From NCBI RefSeq assembly GCF_002196515.1, contig NZ_CP018835.1:930001-994000 (forward strand): a DNA stretch of 64,000 nt. Direction: 5' to 3'. The DNA comes from Vibrio gazogenes. Its GTDB lineage: Bacteria > Pseudomonadota > Gammaproteobacteria > Enterobacterales > Vibrionaceae. Below are positions 31,130 to 39,213 of this stretch, piece by piece. Position 1 is the first letter of the stretch; each line of letters opens with the position of its first letter. A program made the position numbers and the translations under genes. The notes below the pieces were generated by a model. That model was not told where the DNA came from. It did no database searches and saw only the letters and a program-made list of their open reading frames with translations.

Positions 31130-31205
31130 TATCAAATGACTTTGAGCATAATGTTGCTTTACATACAATGTTGAAAGTCGGAGCGAAAGCTCAACAAAAT
31201 ATAAT

Positions 31206-31290
31206 GCGGAAGTGGCGAAATTGGTAGACGCACCAGATTTAGGTTCTGGCGCCGCAAGGTGTGAGAGTTCAAGTCTCTCCTTCCGCACCA
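31206..31290 (+). tRNA. tRNA-Leu (TAG), copy 4
   Basis: 85 bases, same sequence as the other Leu(TAG) copies; last gene of the array, nine bases before the terminator. Confidence 0.95.
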
Positions 31291-31298
31291 TGATTCTG

Positions 31299-31318
31299 AC
31301 CCAGACAACTGTCTGGGT
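31299..31318 (+). terminator. Terminator of the tRNA array
   Basis: An 8-bp stem ACCCAGAC / GTCTGGGT with an AACT loop, followed by TTTCTTTT. Confidence 0.9.
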
Positions 31319-31407
31319 TTTCTTTTATCTGAACCACACAAATTATGCTTGATGATGTATCGAATGCTATCGATTCAGAACCTATTTTTTCTGTTTACCT
31401 GCCATAA

Positions 31408-31433
31408 AAAAATCCAGCCGTAGCTGGATTTTT
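31408..31433 (-). terminator. Terminator downstream of flaC
   Basis: An 11-bp perfect stem AAAAATCCAGC / GCTGGATTTTT with a CGTA loop, 23 bases after the flaC stop on the minus strand. Confidence 0.9.
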
Positions 31434-31455
31434 ATCGTAAGGATAAACGAACTGG

Positions 31456-32589
31456 TTATCCAAGTAATCCTAATGCAGCACTTGGGGCTTGTTTCGCTTG
31501 CGCCAAAACAGAGCTTGATGCCTGAGAAAGGATTTGGGATTTCGTCAATGCGGTGGTTTCTTTCGCAAAGTCGGTATCTTTGATCCGGCTCTTCGAAGCA
31601 TTCACATTTTCATTGATGTTATCCAAGTTGCTGATCGCATGTCCGAAACGGTTTTGGAATGCACCCAGTTCAGCACGATGACTATCGACATACTTTAGTG
31701 CAGCATCCACGACAGCAACCGACTGTTGCGCACCGCCAACGGAAGTCACATCAATATTACTGACTGTTGTTGCTTTCCCTTCACCGATACCGAGTTCACC
31801 GGCAAGGCTACCACCAAAGTTCACTGGACCATCCACTTTACTACTATCCGAGAATAATTGCAGTTTACCTTCATCATCAACAGATGCCTTCACCATATCA
31901 GTCTGACCATTGATATAGGTTGCCAGCTCTTCAATGTCATCACCTGCTTTCGCATTGATATTGATGGTTTGCTCGCCATTTAACTTATCATTGACTGTAA
32001 TGGTCAGATCGTTGGCACCATTTTGAACTTGCCAGTCTTTTCCCTTACCATTCTCAGCAATATAAGACATACCGCCCATCATGCTATTATCGCTACGCAT
32101 ATCTTTCAGGTGGAGCATGACAGCTTCGCCGCTATCAGCACCAATCTGGAAAGATTTGGTATCGAAAGTACCATTGAGAAGCTTATTACCGCCGAATGAT
32201 GTTGTTTCCGCAACACGGTTTAATTCATCATTCAATGCTGTAATTTCTTCCTGAATCGCAACACGATCCGATTTCGAGTTAGAACCATTCGAAGATTGAA
32301 GAGACAAGTCTCTCATCCGTTGCAGAATACTGGTTGTTTCATTCATTGCCCCTTCCGCAGTCTGAGCAATTGAAATACCGTCATTTGCGTTACGAACAGC
32401 AACACCCAATCCTCGGCTTTGAACACTCAAACGATTTGAGATTTGAAGGCCAGCCGAATCATCCTTAGCACTGTTGATTCGATATCCTGAGGATAAGCGT
32501 TCCATTGATGAGTTCATCGACTTCGTTGCACTGTTAAGGTAGCGCTGTGCCGTCATCGCAGAAACGTTCGTGTTAACATTAACCGCCAT
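31456..32589 (-). CDS. flaC: Polar flagellin FlaC-like
   Basis: A 377-residue flagellin. Conserved N-terminal D0/D1 helices begin [14 protein letters not shown] and contain [13 protein letters not shown]; the C-terminal D1/D0 region contains [12 protein letters not shown] and ends in ALGLLG. The middle domain (about 175-285) is variable. The start MAVNVNTN and overall sequence fit the FlaC type of vibrios rather than FlaA. No signal peptide: exported by the flagellar secretion system. A sigma-28-like promoter and two tandem palindromes precede it, and a terminator follows. With flgL disrupted, its product would be expected to be exported but not assembled. Confidence 0.92.
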   Translation of the reverse strand: MAVNVNTNVSAMTAQRYLNSATKSMNSSMERLSSGYRINSAKDDSAGLQISNRLSVQSRGLGVAVRNANDGISIAQTAEGAMNETTSILQRMRDLSLQSSNGSNSKSDRVAIQEEITALNDELNRVAETTSFGGNKLLNGTFDTKSFQIGADSGEAVMLHLKDMRSDNSMMGGMSYIAENGKGKDWQVQNGANDLTITVNDKLNGEQTININAKAGDDIEELATYINGQTDMVKASVDDEGKLQLFSDSSKVDGPVNFGGSLAGELGIGEGKATTVSNIDVTSVGGAQQSVAVVDAALKYVDSHRAELGAFQNRFGHAISNLDNINENVNASKSRIKDTDFAKETTALTKSQILSQASSSVLAQAKQAPSAALGLLG

Positions 32590-32606
32590 AGTGGTTTCTC
32601 CTATTG

Positions 32607-32655
32607 ATTTTCCGACGTCGCGGAAATTCTTGACTGTTTTCCGACGTCTCGGAAA
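32607..32655 (-). repeat. Twin palindromes in the flaC leader
   Basis: Two 19-20-base copies of TTTTCCGACGTCKCGGAAA (32607-32625 and 32636-32655), 29 bases apart. Each is self-complementary. In the flaC transcript the promoter-proximal copy can fold as an 8-bp hairpin with loop GACG, the start-proximal copy as a 6-bp hairpin. Confidence 0.85.
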
Positions 32656-32681
32656 ACTATAGTTCTCTCAAAGTTCGACCT

Positions 32682-32708
32682 TTTAGCGACTCAGAATGAA
32701 TTTCCTTT
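32682..32708 (-). promoter_or_regulatory. Sigma-28 (FliA) type promoter of flaC
   Basis: On the minus strand: TAAA, 15 bases, GTCGCTAA, against consensus TAAA-N15-GCCGATAA (6 of 8 in the -10 part). In vibrios flaC is known as a FliA-dependent late flagellin gene. Confidence 0.65.
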
Positions 32709-32893
32709 AGAAAAAAGGGGCAATTTTCGTCATGAAGGGATCGGCGAGGGGGAAAAGTGAGAGAGGTAACACAAATCTCATATAAAACTCAGAAAAGACT
32801 CAAGTTTTTCCTCTTGGTGCCGAGAGGCCGGAATTATCGCGTTTGAAGTCTTCTTATTCGGGGATAACGAATTGATATGACGGGAAAAGAAAA

Positions 32894-32922
32894 AGCCCCT
32901 TATCTTTGAGAGAACCGGGGCT
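32894..32922 (-). terminator. Possible terminator of flaA
   Basis: AGCCCC and GGGGCT separated by 17 bases; on the minus strand the stem is followed by TTTTCTTTTC. It lies 190 bases past the flaA stop, and the large loop lowers confidence. Confidence 0.5.
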
Positions 32923-33109
32923 ATTGGTGGTAAGTCAATCATGTGGAGATCAAGAGAAATGAACACTCATGACTAACCGGGCGCATGATGAGGAATGAAT
33001 ATAAAGCAGGTGTTAAACTTGAGAGAGCTTTATACCATCCACAAATCACACTTTACCAAACAAGCTTTATCACATACCCACGTCTGAGCTGAATGATAAA
33101 GCTCGATTA

Positions 33110-34249
33110 CTACTGCAATAGTGACATTGCAGAGTTTGGTAACTGTTTTGCCTGAGCAAGTATTGAAGTACCTGCCTGTTGCAATATTTGAGCTTTTGTC
33201 ATCTGCGTCGTTTCTCTCGCAAAGTCGGTATCTTTAATCCGGCTCTTCGACGCTTCAACATTTTCCTGTATGTTCGACAAGTTATTGATACTGTGGCTTA
33301 AACGATTCTGTTTGGCCCCTAAATCTGCACGTTGCGAGTCAACATACTGAAGCGCAGCATCAAGTACACCGACCGAGTTCTGTGAATTACCAACATTCAT
33401 AATATCAGTGGTTTGAACCGTCGTATTCTGTCCAGGTCCGCCATCCAAACCCAACTCTGTTGCTAACCCGCCAGAAATAGAGAGGTTACCTTGAAGATTA
33501 GATTCCGCCATAAAGAGCTGAAGGTGTCCGTCATCATCCACAGAAGCGGTAACATCGTCGACTTGCCCATTGATATAAGTTGCCAACTCTTCGATGTCAT
33601 CACCGGATTTTGCCATGACATCCACTGAAACCTGTTCACCATTTTTCTTGGTAAACTCTAACTTCAGATCCCGGGCATTCGCAGGAACACCCCAACTCAT
33701 GTCTTTTCCCTGTTCGGATACAAATGTCTGACCGCCCATCCGGAAATCATCAGCACGAATGCTGGTGAGACCGACAATGATCGCTTCACCGGAGCTGGCA
33801 CCGATTTGGAAAGCAGACTCACCAAACGTACCGTTCAACAGTTTCCGACCCCCGAATGAGGTTGTTTCTGCGATTCGGTTCAATTCATCCTGAAGGGCTG
33901 TATACTCTTCATTCAGCGCCTTGCGCTCAGATGAGGAGTTCGTCCCGTTTGCGGACTGGAGTGCCAGATCTCGCATCCGTTGCAATATACTGGTTGACTC
34001 ATTCATTGCCCCTTCAGCAGTCTGTGCAATCGAAATACCGTCATTGGCATTTCGCATCGCGACATCCAACCCTCGGGACTGAGCAGTCAACCGGTTCGAG
34101 ATCTGAAGACCTGCCGCATCATCTTTCGCACTGTTAATCCGGTTTCCCGAAGACAAGCGCTCCATTGAGGTGTTTAACTCACCCGTTGCCTTATTCAGGT
34201 AACGCTGAGCGGTCATCGCTGACACATTGGTATTGACTGTGATGGTCAT
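33110..34249 (-). CDS. flaA: Polar flagellin FlaA-like (core flagellin)
   Basis: A 379-residue flagellin paralogous to flaC; N-terminal helices ([20 protein letters not shown]) and C-terminal helices ([16 protein letters not shown]) are strongly conserved. It matches the FlaA type of V. cholerae, the one flagellin required for filament formation there. No signal peptide; exported by the flagellar type III apparatus. Upstream is a sigma-54-like element with an atypical -12, in keeping with the known RpoN/FlrC control of flaA. Variable middle domain about 175-290. Confidence 0.93.
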   Translation of the reverse strand: MTITVNTNVSAMTAQRYLNKATGELNTSMERLSSGNRINSAKDDAAGLQISNRLTAQSRGLDVAMRNANDGISIAQTAEGAMNESTSILQRMRDLALQSANGTNSSSERKALNEEYTALQDELNRIAETTSFGGRKLLNGTFGESAFQIGASSGEAIIVGLTSIRADDFRMGGQTFVSEQGKDMSWGVPANARDLKLEFTKKNGEQVSVDVMAKSGDDIEELATYINGQVDDVTASVDDDGHLQLFMAESNLQGNLSISGGLATELGLDGGPGQNTTVQTTDIMNVGNSQNSVGVLDAALQYVDSQRADLGAKQNRLSHSINNLSNIQENVEASKSRIKDTDFARETTQMTKAQILQQAGTSILAQAKQLPNSAMSLLQ

Positions 34250-34685
34250 AGTTTGCTCTCCTATTGAGTCCGCAAGCTTTCTGCGAAGCGGTCAGCTTTA
34301 ACTCTTATTTGGAAGCACTGACCGTAAATAACTTGCCACATCTGCAACATTGCCGGTTCCAAACCGATAACTTGCGCTCTGATAGATTTAATTCAATTAC
34401 TGTGCCAACTTTAAAATAATTTTTTTTATTGAATCAAATCAACAGGTTAAAACAACCTTAAGCCACATAAAGATGGATTTAGTTTGCTCTGCAATCCTGT
34501 TTTATTTCCGCTTTGCCGCTTCGTTGCCGCCCGATTGCCTCAGCAATAACGATATCGACATCCGCAACAGACAAAACCTTGGCTTTCTTAACTCGCGCCT
34601 CATCCGAGTGCTCGTCTCAACGAAAAACAATATTCAACACAACTCCTTTCGCGACTTATGGCATGGCACATAAGGCAAGTGAAAG
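34250..34685. other. 436-bp region between flgL and flaA
   Basis: It contains the sigma-54-like site at 34392-34408, an A/T-rich run, and a short dyad CTTATG / CATAAG at about 34650-34672. No credible gene. Confidence 0.6.
34392..34408 (-). promoter_or_regulatory. Sigma-54-like promoter element upstream of flaA
   Basis: Minus strand TTGGCACAGTAATTGAA: a perfect -24 block (TTGGCAC) but GA in place of the conserved GC at -12, with correct 10-base spacing. The predicted leader would be about 130 bases. Confidence 0.45.
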
Positions 34686-35218
34686 TTAGATATAGTTGAA
34701 CAGTGTTAAATCCTTCGTTTTGCTGAAAGCCTGTTGAGATGCCTGAAGTGCACGAGTATTTTCATTAAAATCGATCACGGCATCTGCATAATCAAGATCT
34801 TCAAAACTACTTTTGGATTTTGCCAATGTCAGTTTGAAGTCTTCATGTTCTTGTTCCTGAATATCCAATGTATTCAGTCGCGCACCAATATCCGTTCTCA
34901 CTTTTGTCAGGTGGATAAAGGCCGCGTGAAACTCTCTTGTCACTTGATGGAGCTTAGCGGTCGCTGATCCATCGGCAACGGAATCACGTGAGTATTCCAT
35001 TGCCTTTTTGAAGCTATCAAAAATATTGAATGTCTTTCTGGGAGACAGCTCGATAACATCTCCCGGTGAAATCTGACCTTTCAGTTCAATATTGACCCCT
35101 TCGTAATTGATACCGGTCTTGGGGTCAAATTCTCCGGCTTGAACAGCACTACCATCTTGTTCTAACTGATAGCCATATTTGCCATTACCCATATCAACAA
35201 AAGTAACCGTATATTTTG

Positions 35219-35246
35219 TGACCCGTCCTGATATGGGTTGACACAT
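35219..35246 (+). repeat. Left terminal inverted repeat of the IS3-family element
   Basis: Begins TGACCCGTCCT and shares GGGTTGACAC-type sequence with the right end. Directly preceded by the TTG target copy. Confidence 0.85.
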
Positions 35247-35247
35247 T

Positions 35248-36051
35248 TTAGTAAAACGCTCGATGTACTTCATCGGGCGTTTTGTATTTTAAAGCTGTGT
35301 GTGGCCTATATTGATTATAGATTTTTACCGACTCTGCAACCATCTTTCGTGCTTCTTCTAAATTCGCAGGCTTGTTAAGAAGATATTCATTTTTGAGTAT
35401 TCCATTGACTCGTTCTGCCAACGCATTCTGGTAACAATCATACCCATCTGTCATTGAGCAACTGACGCCATTCTGTTGGTGAAGCGTTTGATACTCTGCC
35501 GAACAATACTGTAACCCTCTATCTGAGTGATGAATGAGTGGTTGGTGAGTTCTTCTACTTTTAAGCGCATGAATAAACGCTTGCTTAACGGATTGAGTTT
35601 TCATGTTGTCATCAACGTGATAACCAACGATTTTCCGAGAGTAAGCATCCGTGACTAAACTGAGATAAGTTTCTCCCTCACGAGTCGGTAGATAAGTAAT
35701 ATCTGCAACCCACAACTGCTCGGGACGCTCAGGCGCATAACCCGATTTTATGATGTTAGGGTGACAATGAAATCGATGATGGCTGTTCGTCGTGCGATGG
35801 TATGCTTGCCTTGTTGGAACAAGAAGTTGGTTCGCTTTAAGAAGAGCAAACAAGTGGTCTCGGCCGATGATTAAACACTTTTGTGACAAAATATATTTTA
35901 GTTTTCTGACACCTATTCTAGGTTGTACCAGACGCTCTTTCTTCACAGCAATGAGCACATGAGTCTCATGGGAGACTCGTTCTTTTTCTGCTTCGCAGCG
36001 CTTGTAGTATGCTTGGCGTGAAATCCCGATAAACAAGCAAGCTTTTGTCAC
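35248..36051 (-). CDS. IS3-family transposase OrfB (DDE integrase domain)
   Basis: A 267-residue frame holding the catalytic core. An N-terminal HTH_21-type region precedes the rve domain with the three acidic residues: Asp in WVADITYL, Asp in HHSDRGLQY and Glu in ALAERVNGILK. It opens with GTG but is most likely made as an OrfAB fusion by -1 frameshifting at the A6 run (36069-36074). No inactivating mutation is visible. Confidence 0.93.
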   Translation of the reverse strand: MTKACLFIGISRQAYYKRCEAEKERVSHETHVLIAVKKERLVQPRIGVRKLKYILSQKCLIIGRDHLFALLKANQLLVPTRQAYHRTTNSHHRFHCHPNIIKSGYAPERPEQLWVADITYLPTREGETYLSLVTDAYSRKIVGYHVDDNMKTQSVKQAFIHALKSRRTHQPLIHHSDRGLQYCSAEYQTLHQQNGVSCSMTDGYDCYQNALAERVNGILKNEYLLNKPANLEEARKMVAESVKIYNQYRPHTALKYKTPDEVHRAFY

Positions 36052-36053
36052 GG

Positions 36054-36467
36054 TTAACTTTGAAAGCGTTTTTTCCTCAATAATTCGGCTTTGCGCTTTT
36101 TTGAAAGACGGACTCCGAAGTCTCTGTCCATGACTTTTACAACAGCCTCGAAAAAATCGGCTTTTAGCTGAGTTTCTTCTAATTGTTGTTCAAGCTCTTT
36201 AATGCGTTGTTCAGGTGTTTGTGGGGAAGATGACTGAGACATAGCGATACCTTTTCCCTTTAATTCAGAGGCGCCTAAAGACCAATCTAGTTGACCATGC
36301 TTACGAAGCCAAACTAAAACAGTCGAGCGACCTTGAATACCATACCGCTCTTGAGCCTGTTGATAAGTCATTTCACCTTTTTCAACTTGCTCAACAACCG
36401 CCAATTTAAAGGCAAGGGAATAATCTTGCTGTGTACGTTTACCTATTGATTTCATGACATTCTCCAA
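36054..36467 (-). CDS. IS3-family OrfA (helix-turn-helix and leucine zipper)
   Basis: A 137-residue protein: an N-terminal helix-turn-helix (about residues 15-55, with the AQERYGIQGRSTVLVW motif) that binds the element's ends, and a heptad-like coiled coil (about 85-115) for multimerisation. Near its end the mRNA has GAGG followed by AAAAAAC, a Shine-Dalgarno-like stimulator plus slippery run. The orfB frame is in the -1 phase, so slippage yields OrfAB. OrfA alone usually acts as a regulator. Confidence 0.9.
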   Translation of the reverse strand: MENVMKSIGKRTQQDYSLAFKLAVVEQVEKGEMTYQQAQERYGIQGRSTVLVWLRKHGQLDWSLGASELKGKGIAMSQSSSPQTPEQRIKELEQQLEETQLKADFFEAVVKVMDRDFGVRLSKKRKAELLRKKRFQS

Positions 36468-36480
36468 TTTGTGGCTGGAA

Positions 36481-36508
36481 AAGTGTCAACCTTAGTTAGG
36501 ACGGGTCA
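36481..36508 (-). repeat. Right terminal inverted repeat of the IS3-family element
   Basis: Reads TGACCCGTCCTAACTAAGG inward on the minus strand and is directly followed by the TTG target copy on the plus strand. Confidence 0.85.
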
Positions 36509-37185
36509 TTGATTGATCTTGAGGATCGGTATTGGTGGCTTTTTCCAGTAATAACTCGGAGCCTTCCTGCAACCGATAATCAGGTTCATAGTCACCAAAA
36601 GGATTATCGATTTGCATAAATACTTTGCTGCCGGGATTGTTGAACGGCATTTCCAGACTATTGGAGATTTTCATCTTGCGTTGATAATCATCACCGGCGT
36701 AAGTCACATTGCCTTCTTTATCTCGAAAGAAGGGCTGCTTATTCGGTTTAGTCCCGGAAAAAATGTAATTTCCCAGTTCATCCTGTACATTCGCCAGATT
36801 CAAAAAGTTATCAGACAGCTCTTCCAACTCTCGCTCTTTCGCCTGACGATCTTCTGGTGATAAAGAACCATTGATCATCTCCATGACCGTTCGCTTTGCC
36901 TCATCGGCATAATCTTCCGCATTGGAGATAATGACTTCTTGATGTCCAAGTCGGTTACGCACCAGAACAATGGAGTCGAGGTATTGGCGCAGCTGCTCTT
37001 CTTGCTGGCCCACATTCTGAATGTAATGCGTTGCCAGTGGATTATCACTGGGAGACATCAGCTTTTTACCGGATGCCAATTGAGCCTGATTATGATAAAC
37101 CTTGGCTTCTTGCCGCCGAATATCATTCTGGACAGCCTGATAGTTATGGAAGCTTGAAATACGACTAACCATAAGCTCTTCCTCC

Positions 37186-39060
37186 CTATCTCAACTGTAA
37201 AATGGTATTAAAGGTGTCATTGGCCGCCTGCATAATCCGCGAAGATGCCATATATGCCTGCTGAAACTTCATCATGTTGGCGGCTTCTTCATCCAGGTTC
37301 ACCCCGGATACAGAAGCAATCCGCTCTTGGGCTGCTTCTTTCTCGAGTCGGGCTACATCAGTCAACCGAGACGCCGTAGACATTCTCAGACCAACATTGG
37401 TATTCAGATTGTGGTACACATCCAGAATCGTGGACTCACTATTGTCCAGCTTCTTCTCTGTCTGGATATCCTGCATTTTTCTCAGGTTGCCGTTATCCCC
37501 TTCTGAGGGCACCAGGTTCGCGGTAAACTTATCTTTCGGCAAAGCACCAGCAGACAGTTCAAATGTCGTTCCCATCACGGTCACAGGGCCAGACGGCGGA
37601 TAAGCTTGATTCTCTGCAACGATGTTGCCGTCTTTGTCTTTAACCGTGAAGGTATCTCCCAACTCAGAAACATCAATTTCGAACTCTCGTAAATCACCGG
37701 CCTGTACAATATTAAAAGTGGCGCTTCCCTGAGCAAAGGTGGTTGAAGCTTCATAACTCTGAGCGGCAATTTTTGCCGGATCGTTCATTTCCATTTTGAT
37801 GGTTGCCGCACCGGAACGAGTTGGCCGGACAAGCACTCGCTCACCCTCTTTCGGTTCATTGCGAATTTCAATTCTCATTCCGTCGATATAGATTTCGCCA
37901 CTGCTGGGAGAAAGTACTTTCTGCTCACCATTCGGTAAAATAGCAATGTAGTCACTTCCATCATAAAGTAGTGAATACTCACCACCTTTTAGTTGTGAAA
38001 CATCTTCGATATAAGCCGCCATATCGGCTTCAGATTCACTACTGGTGATCACCCGTTCTTTGGCTATCCGCTCATCATTCACATCGGTAAACATCAAGTC
38101 ACCGATATCACCATTCAGATCGAGACCCTGCCGCTGCAATTTATTCACATCATAAGAGAAGCTGGTCGCAAGGCGGCCAATTTCATCAAGTACATTGGGA
38201 ATCTCGTTATCACGCATATTAAATAATGCCCCGATCTTGCCCCCCATATCTTTCGATGTAATGGCTTTAATCCCCTTCCCTTCAACCATCGCCAGACGCC
38301 ATTGATGCGTATCAGGATAACCATCGATCATCTTCAACTGGCTGGCTTCAGTACCAGAAACCAAGGTGTGTCCGTTACCGATATGAATATTGAACCCTTC
38401 GGCATTTTTCCGTGGCGTGACGGTCACCTTGGTGTACTCAGAAAGCTCTTTCACTAACTTTTCATGTTGGTCCATCAGGTCATTATGTGGCCCGGGAGTC
38501 CGCATCATTAGACGCTGTAAATCTCTAATTTCTAAAGCCAGTTGGTTAATTCTCTTGATGCCGAGATCTAACCCTTTATTGACCGTCTCATACTGACGAC
38601 GAATCGTTTCATGAAAATCATTCAGGTTTTGGGTTATTAACTGAGATTTTTCCAGCACGACTTTCCGTGCCCCCATATCATTCGGGCTATCAGCGAGCGT
38701 TTTAAGCGCATCAAACCATTCATTCATGTTTTCCGGGATTTTCTTCGAGGCAACAGAAGAGAGCATCTTGGATAACATATCCAGGTTCTGCTCAGTATCA
38801 CGCTTGTAGGAGTAATCTGTGGTGGCAATATTTAGCTCTTTGACGGCAAACTGATCCCAAGAGCGGCGAACATTTTCCACATGAACGCCCATACCATAGG
38901 TCTGACCGCCGTACATGCGTGGGGCATTGACGCCCTGAATCACAGATTGACGACTGTAACCTTCTGTATTTACGTTAGATATATTGTGACCAGTGGTGTT
39001 GAGCTGTCTTTGAGATGTTAAGACACTCTGAGTCCCAATATTCAATAAATCAGACGCCAT
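37186..39060 (-). CDS. flgK: Flagellar hook-associated protein 1 FlgK
   Basis: A 624-residue HAP1 that caps the hook and precedes FlgL in the junction. The N-terminal rod/hook signature (about residues 1-60, TTGHNISNVNTEGYSRQ) and the C-terminal helix (NLDEEAANMMKFQQAYMASSR) that form the coiled D0 domain are intact. Exported by the flagellar apparatus; no signal peptide. A sigma-54-like promoter lies upstream (39116-39131), so flgK and flgL likely form one transcript. Normal length for vibrios. Confidence 0.95.
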   Translation of the reverse strand: MASDLLNIGTQSVLTSQRQLNTTGHNISNVNTEGYSRQSVIQGVNAPRMYGGQTYGMGVHVENVRRSWDQFAVKELNIATTDYSYKRDTEQNLDMLSKMLSSVASKKIPENMNEWFDALKTLADSPNDMGARKVVLEKSQLITQNLNDFHETIRRQYETVNKGLDLGIKRINQLALEIRDLQRLMMRTPGPHNDLMDQHEKLVKELSEYTKVTVTPRKNAEGFNIHIGNGHTLVSGTEASQLKMIDGYPDTHQWRLAMVEGKGIKAITSKDMGGKIGALFNMRDNEIPNVLDEIGRLATSFSYDVNKLQRQGLDLNGDIGDLMFTDVNDERIAKERVITSSESEADMAAYIEDVSQLKGGEYSLLYDGSDYIAILPNGEQKVLSPSSGEIYIDGMRIEIRNEPKEGERVLVRPTRSGAATIKMEMNDPAKIAAQSYEASTTFAQGSATFNIVQAGDLREFEIDVSELGDTFTVKDKDGNIVAENQAYPPSGPVTVMGTTFELSAGALPKDKFTANLVPSEGDNGNLRKMQDIQTEKKLDNSESTILDVYHNLNTNVGLRMSTASRLTDVARLEKEAAQERIASVSGVNLDEEAANMMKFQQAYMASSRIMQAANDTFNTILQLR

Positions 39061-39115
39061 ACCGCCCCCACAAGATAAAAATCATCAGTAAAAACTGAAC
39101 CTTCTACCAACATGA

Positions 39116-39131
39116 AGCAATATGTATGCCA
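39116..39131 (-). promoter_or_regulatory. Sigma-54-like promoter of flgKL
   Basis: Minus strand TGGCATACATATTGCT: GG and GC 10 bases apart, 11 of the 12 fixed positions like the consensus TGGCACG-N4-TTGCT except CG. About 55 bases before flgK. Confidence 0.7.
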
Positions 39132-39213
39132 TTAATTTAATCAGATAAAATACAATGAGTTATTAAGATGCCGGAAGGAAATTTCCGCCCGGCAGAGGGC
39201 GGAAGAAAGTGAA

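Larger units (their letters stand above)
30850..31290 (+). repeat. tRNA array duplication, block B (Met-LeuCAG-Gln-LeuTAG)
   Basis: 441 bases, direct repeat of block A at 30105-30545. Confidence 0.9.
32590..33109. other. 520-bp region between flaA and flaC
   Basis: It holds the flaC leader palindromes (32607-32655), the flaC sigma-28-like promoter (32682-32708), a terminator-like hairpin for flaA (32894-32922), and two dyads built on AGCTTTAT: TATAAAGC/GCTTTATA at 33000-33034 and AGCTTTATCA/TGATAAAGCT at 33063-33103. No credible gene. Confidence 0.7.
35219..36508 (-). mobile_element. IS3-family insertion sequence, 1,290 bp, complete
   Basis: Both ends carry related terminal inverted repeats: TGACCCGTCCTGATATGGGT at the left and TGACCCGTCCTAACTAAGGT at the right (read inward), both continuing TTGACAC or GTTGACAC. 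A 3-bp direct repeat TTG flanks the element (35216-35218 and 36509-36511), typical for the family. It encodes overlapping-phase orfA and orfB with a run of six A for -1 frameshifting. All parts look intact, so it may be active. Transcription is in the same direction as flgL. Confidence 0.95.
34686..37172 (-). pseudogene. flgL: flgL (hook-filament junction protein), split by an IS3-family element
   Basis: FlgL (HAP3) joins the hook to the flagellin filament together with FlgK. Residues 1-220 are encoded by 37172-36509 and the rest by 35218-34686; a 1,290-bp insertion sequence lies between. Deleting the element and one TTG target copy gives an uninterrupted 397-codon frame across the junction (DQS-KYTVTFVDMG), the normal vibrio length, so no other damage is visible. 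As it stands, the N-terminal product runs five codons into the element (MTRPN) and stops; the C-terminal frame has a start only inside the element. flgL follows flgK by 13 bases and would share its promoter. Loss of FlgL in related bacteria prevents filament attachment. Confidence 0.95.

Noticed and set aside
29709..31290. CRISPR-like alternation of repeats and spacers
   Set aside because: The repeats are complete tRNA genes with CCA ends; spacers are similar, not unique.
30264..31341. Open frames of 60-99 codons on both strands across the tRNA array
   Set aside because: They are reading frames through tRNA genes; they recur only because the tRNAs recur.
32778..32966. 62-codon minus-strand frame between flaA and flaC
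   Set aside because: It overlaps a terminator-like hairpin and has no ribosome site or known similarity.
34352..34365. Second GG-N10-GC pattern upstream of flaA
   Set aside because: Beyond the GG and GC the match is poor; kept only as an alternative to 34392-34408.
34686..35273. The C-terminal flgL frame as an independent gene
   Set aside because: Its start codon and first codons belong to the insertion element; the rest is plainly the distal part of flgL.
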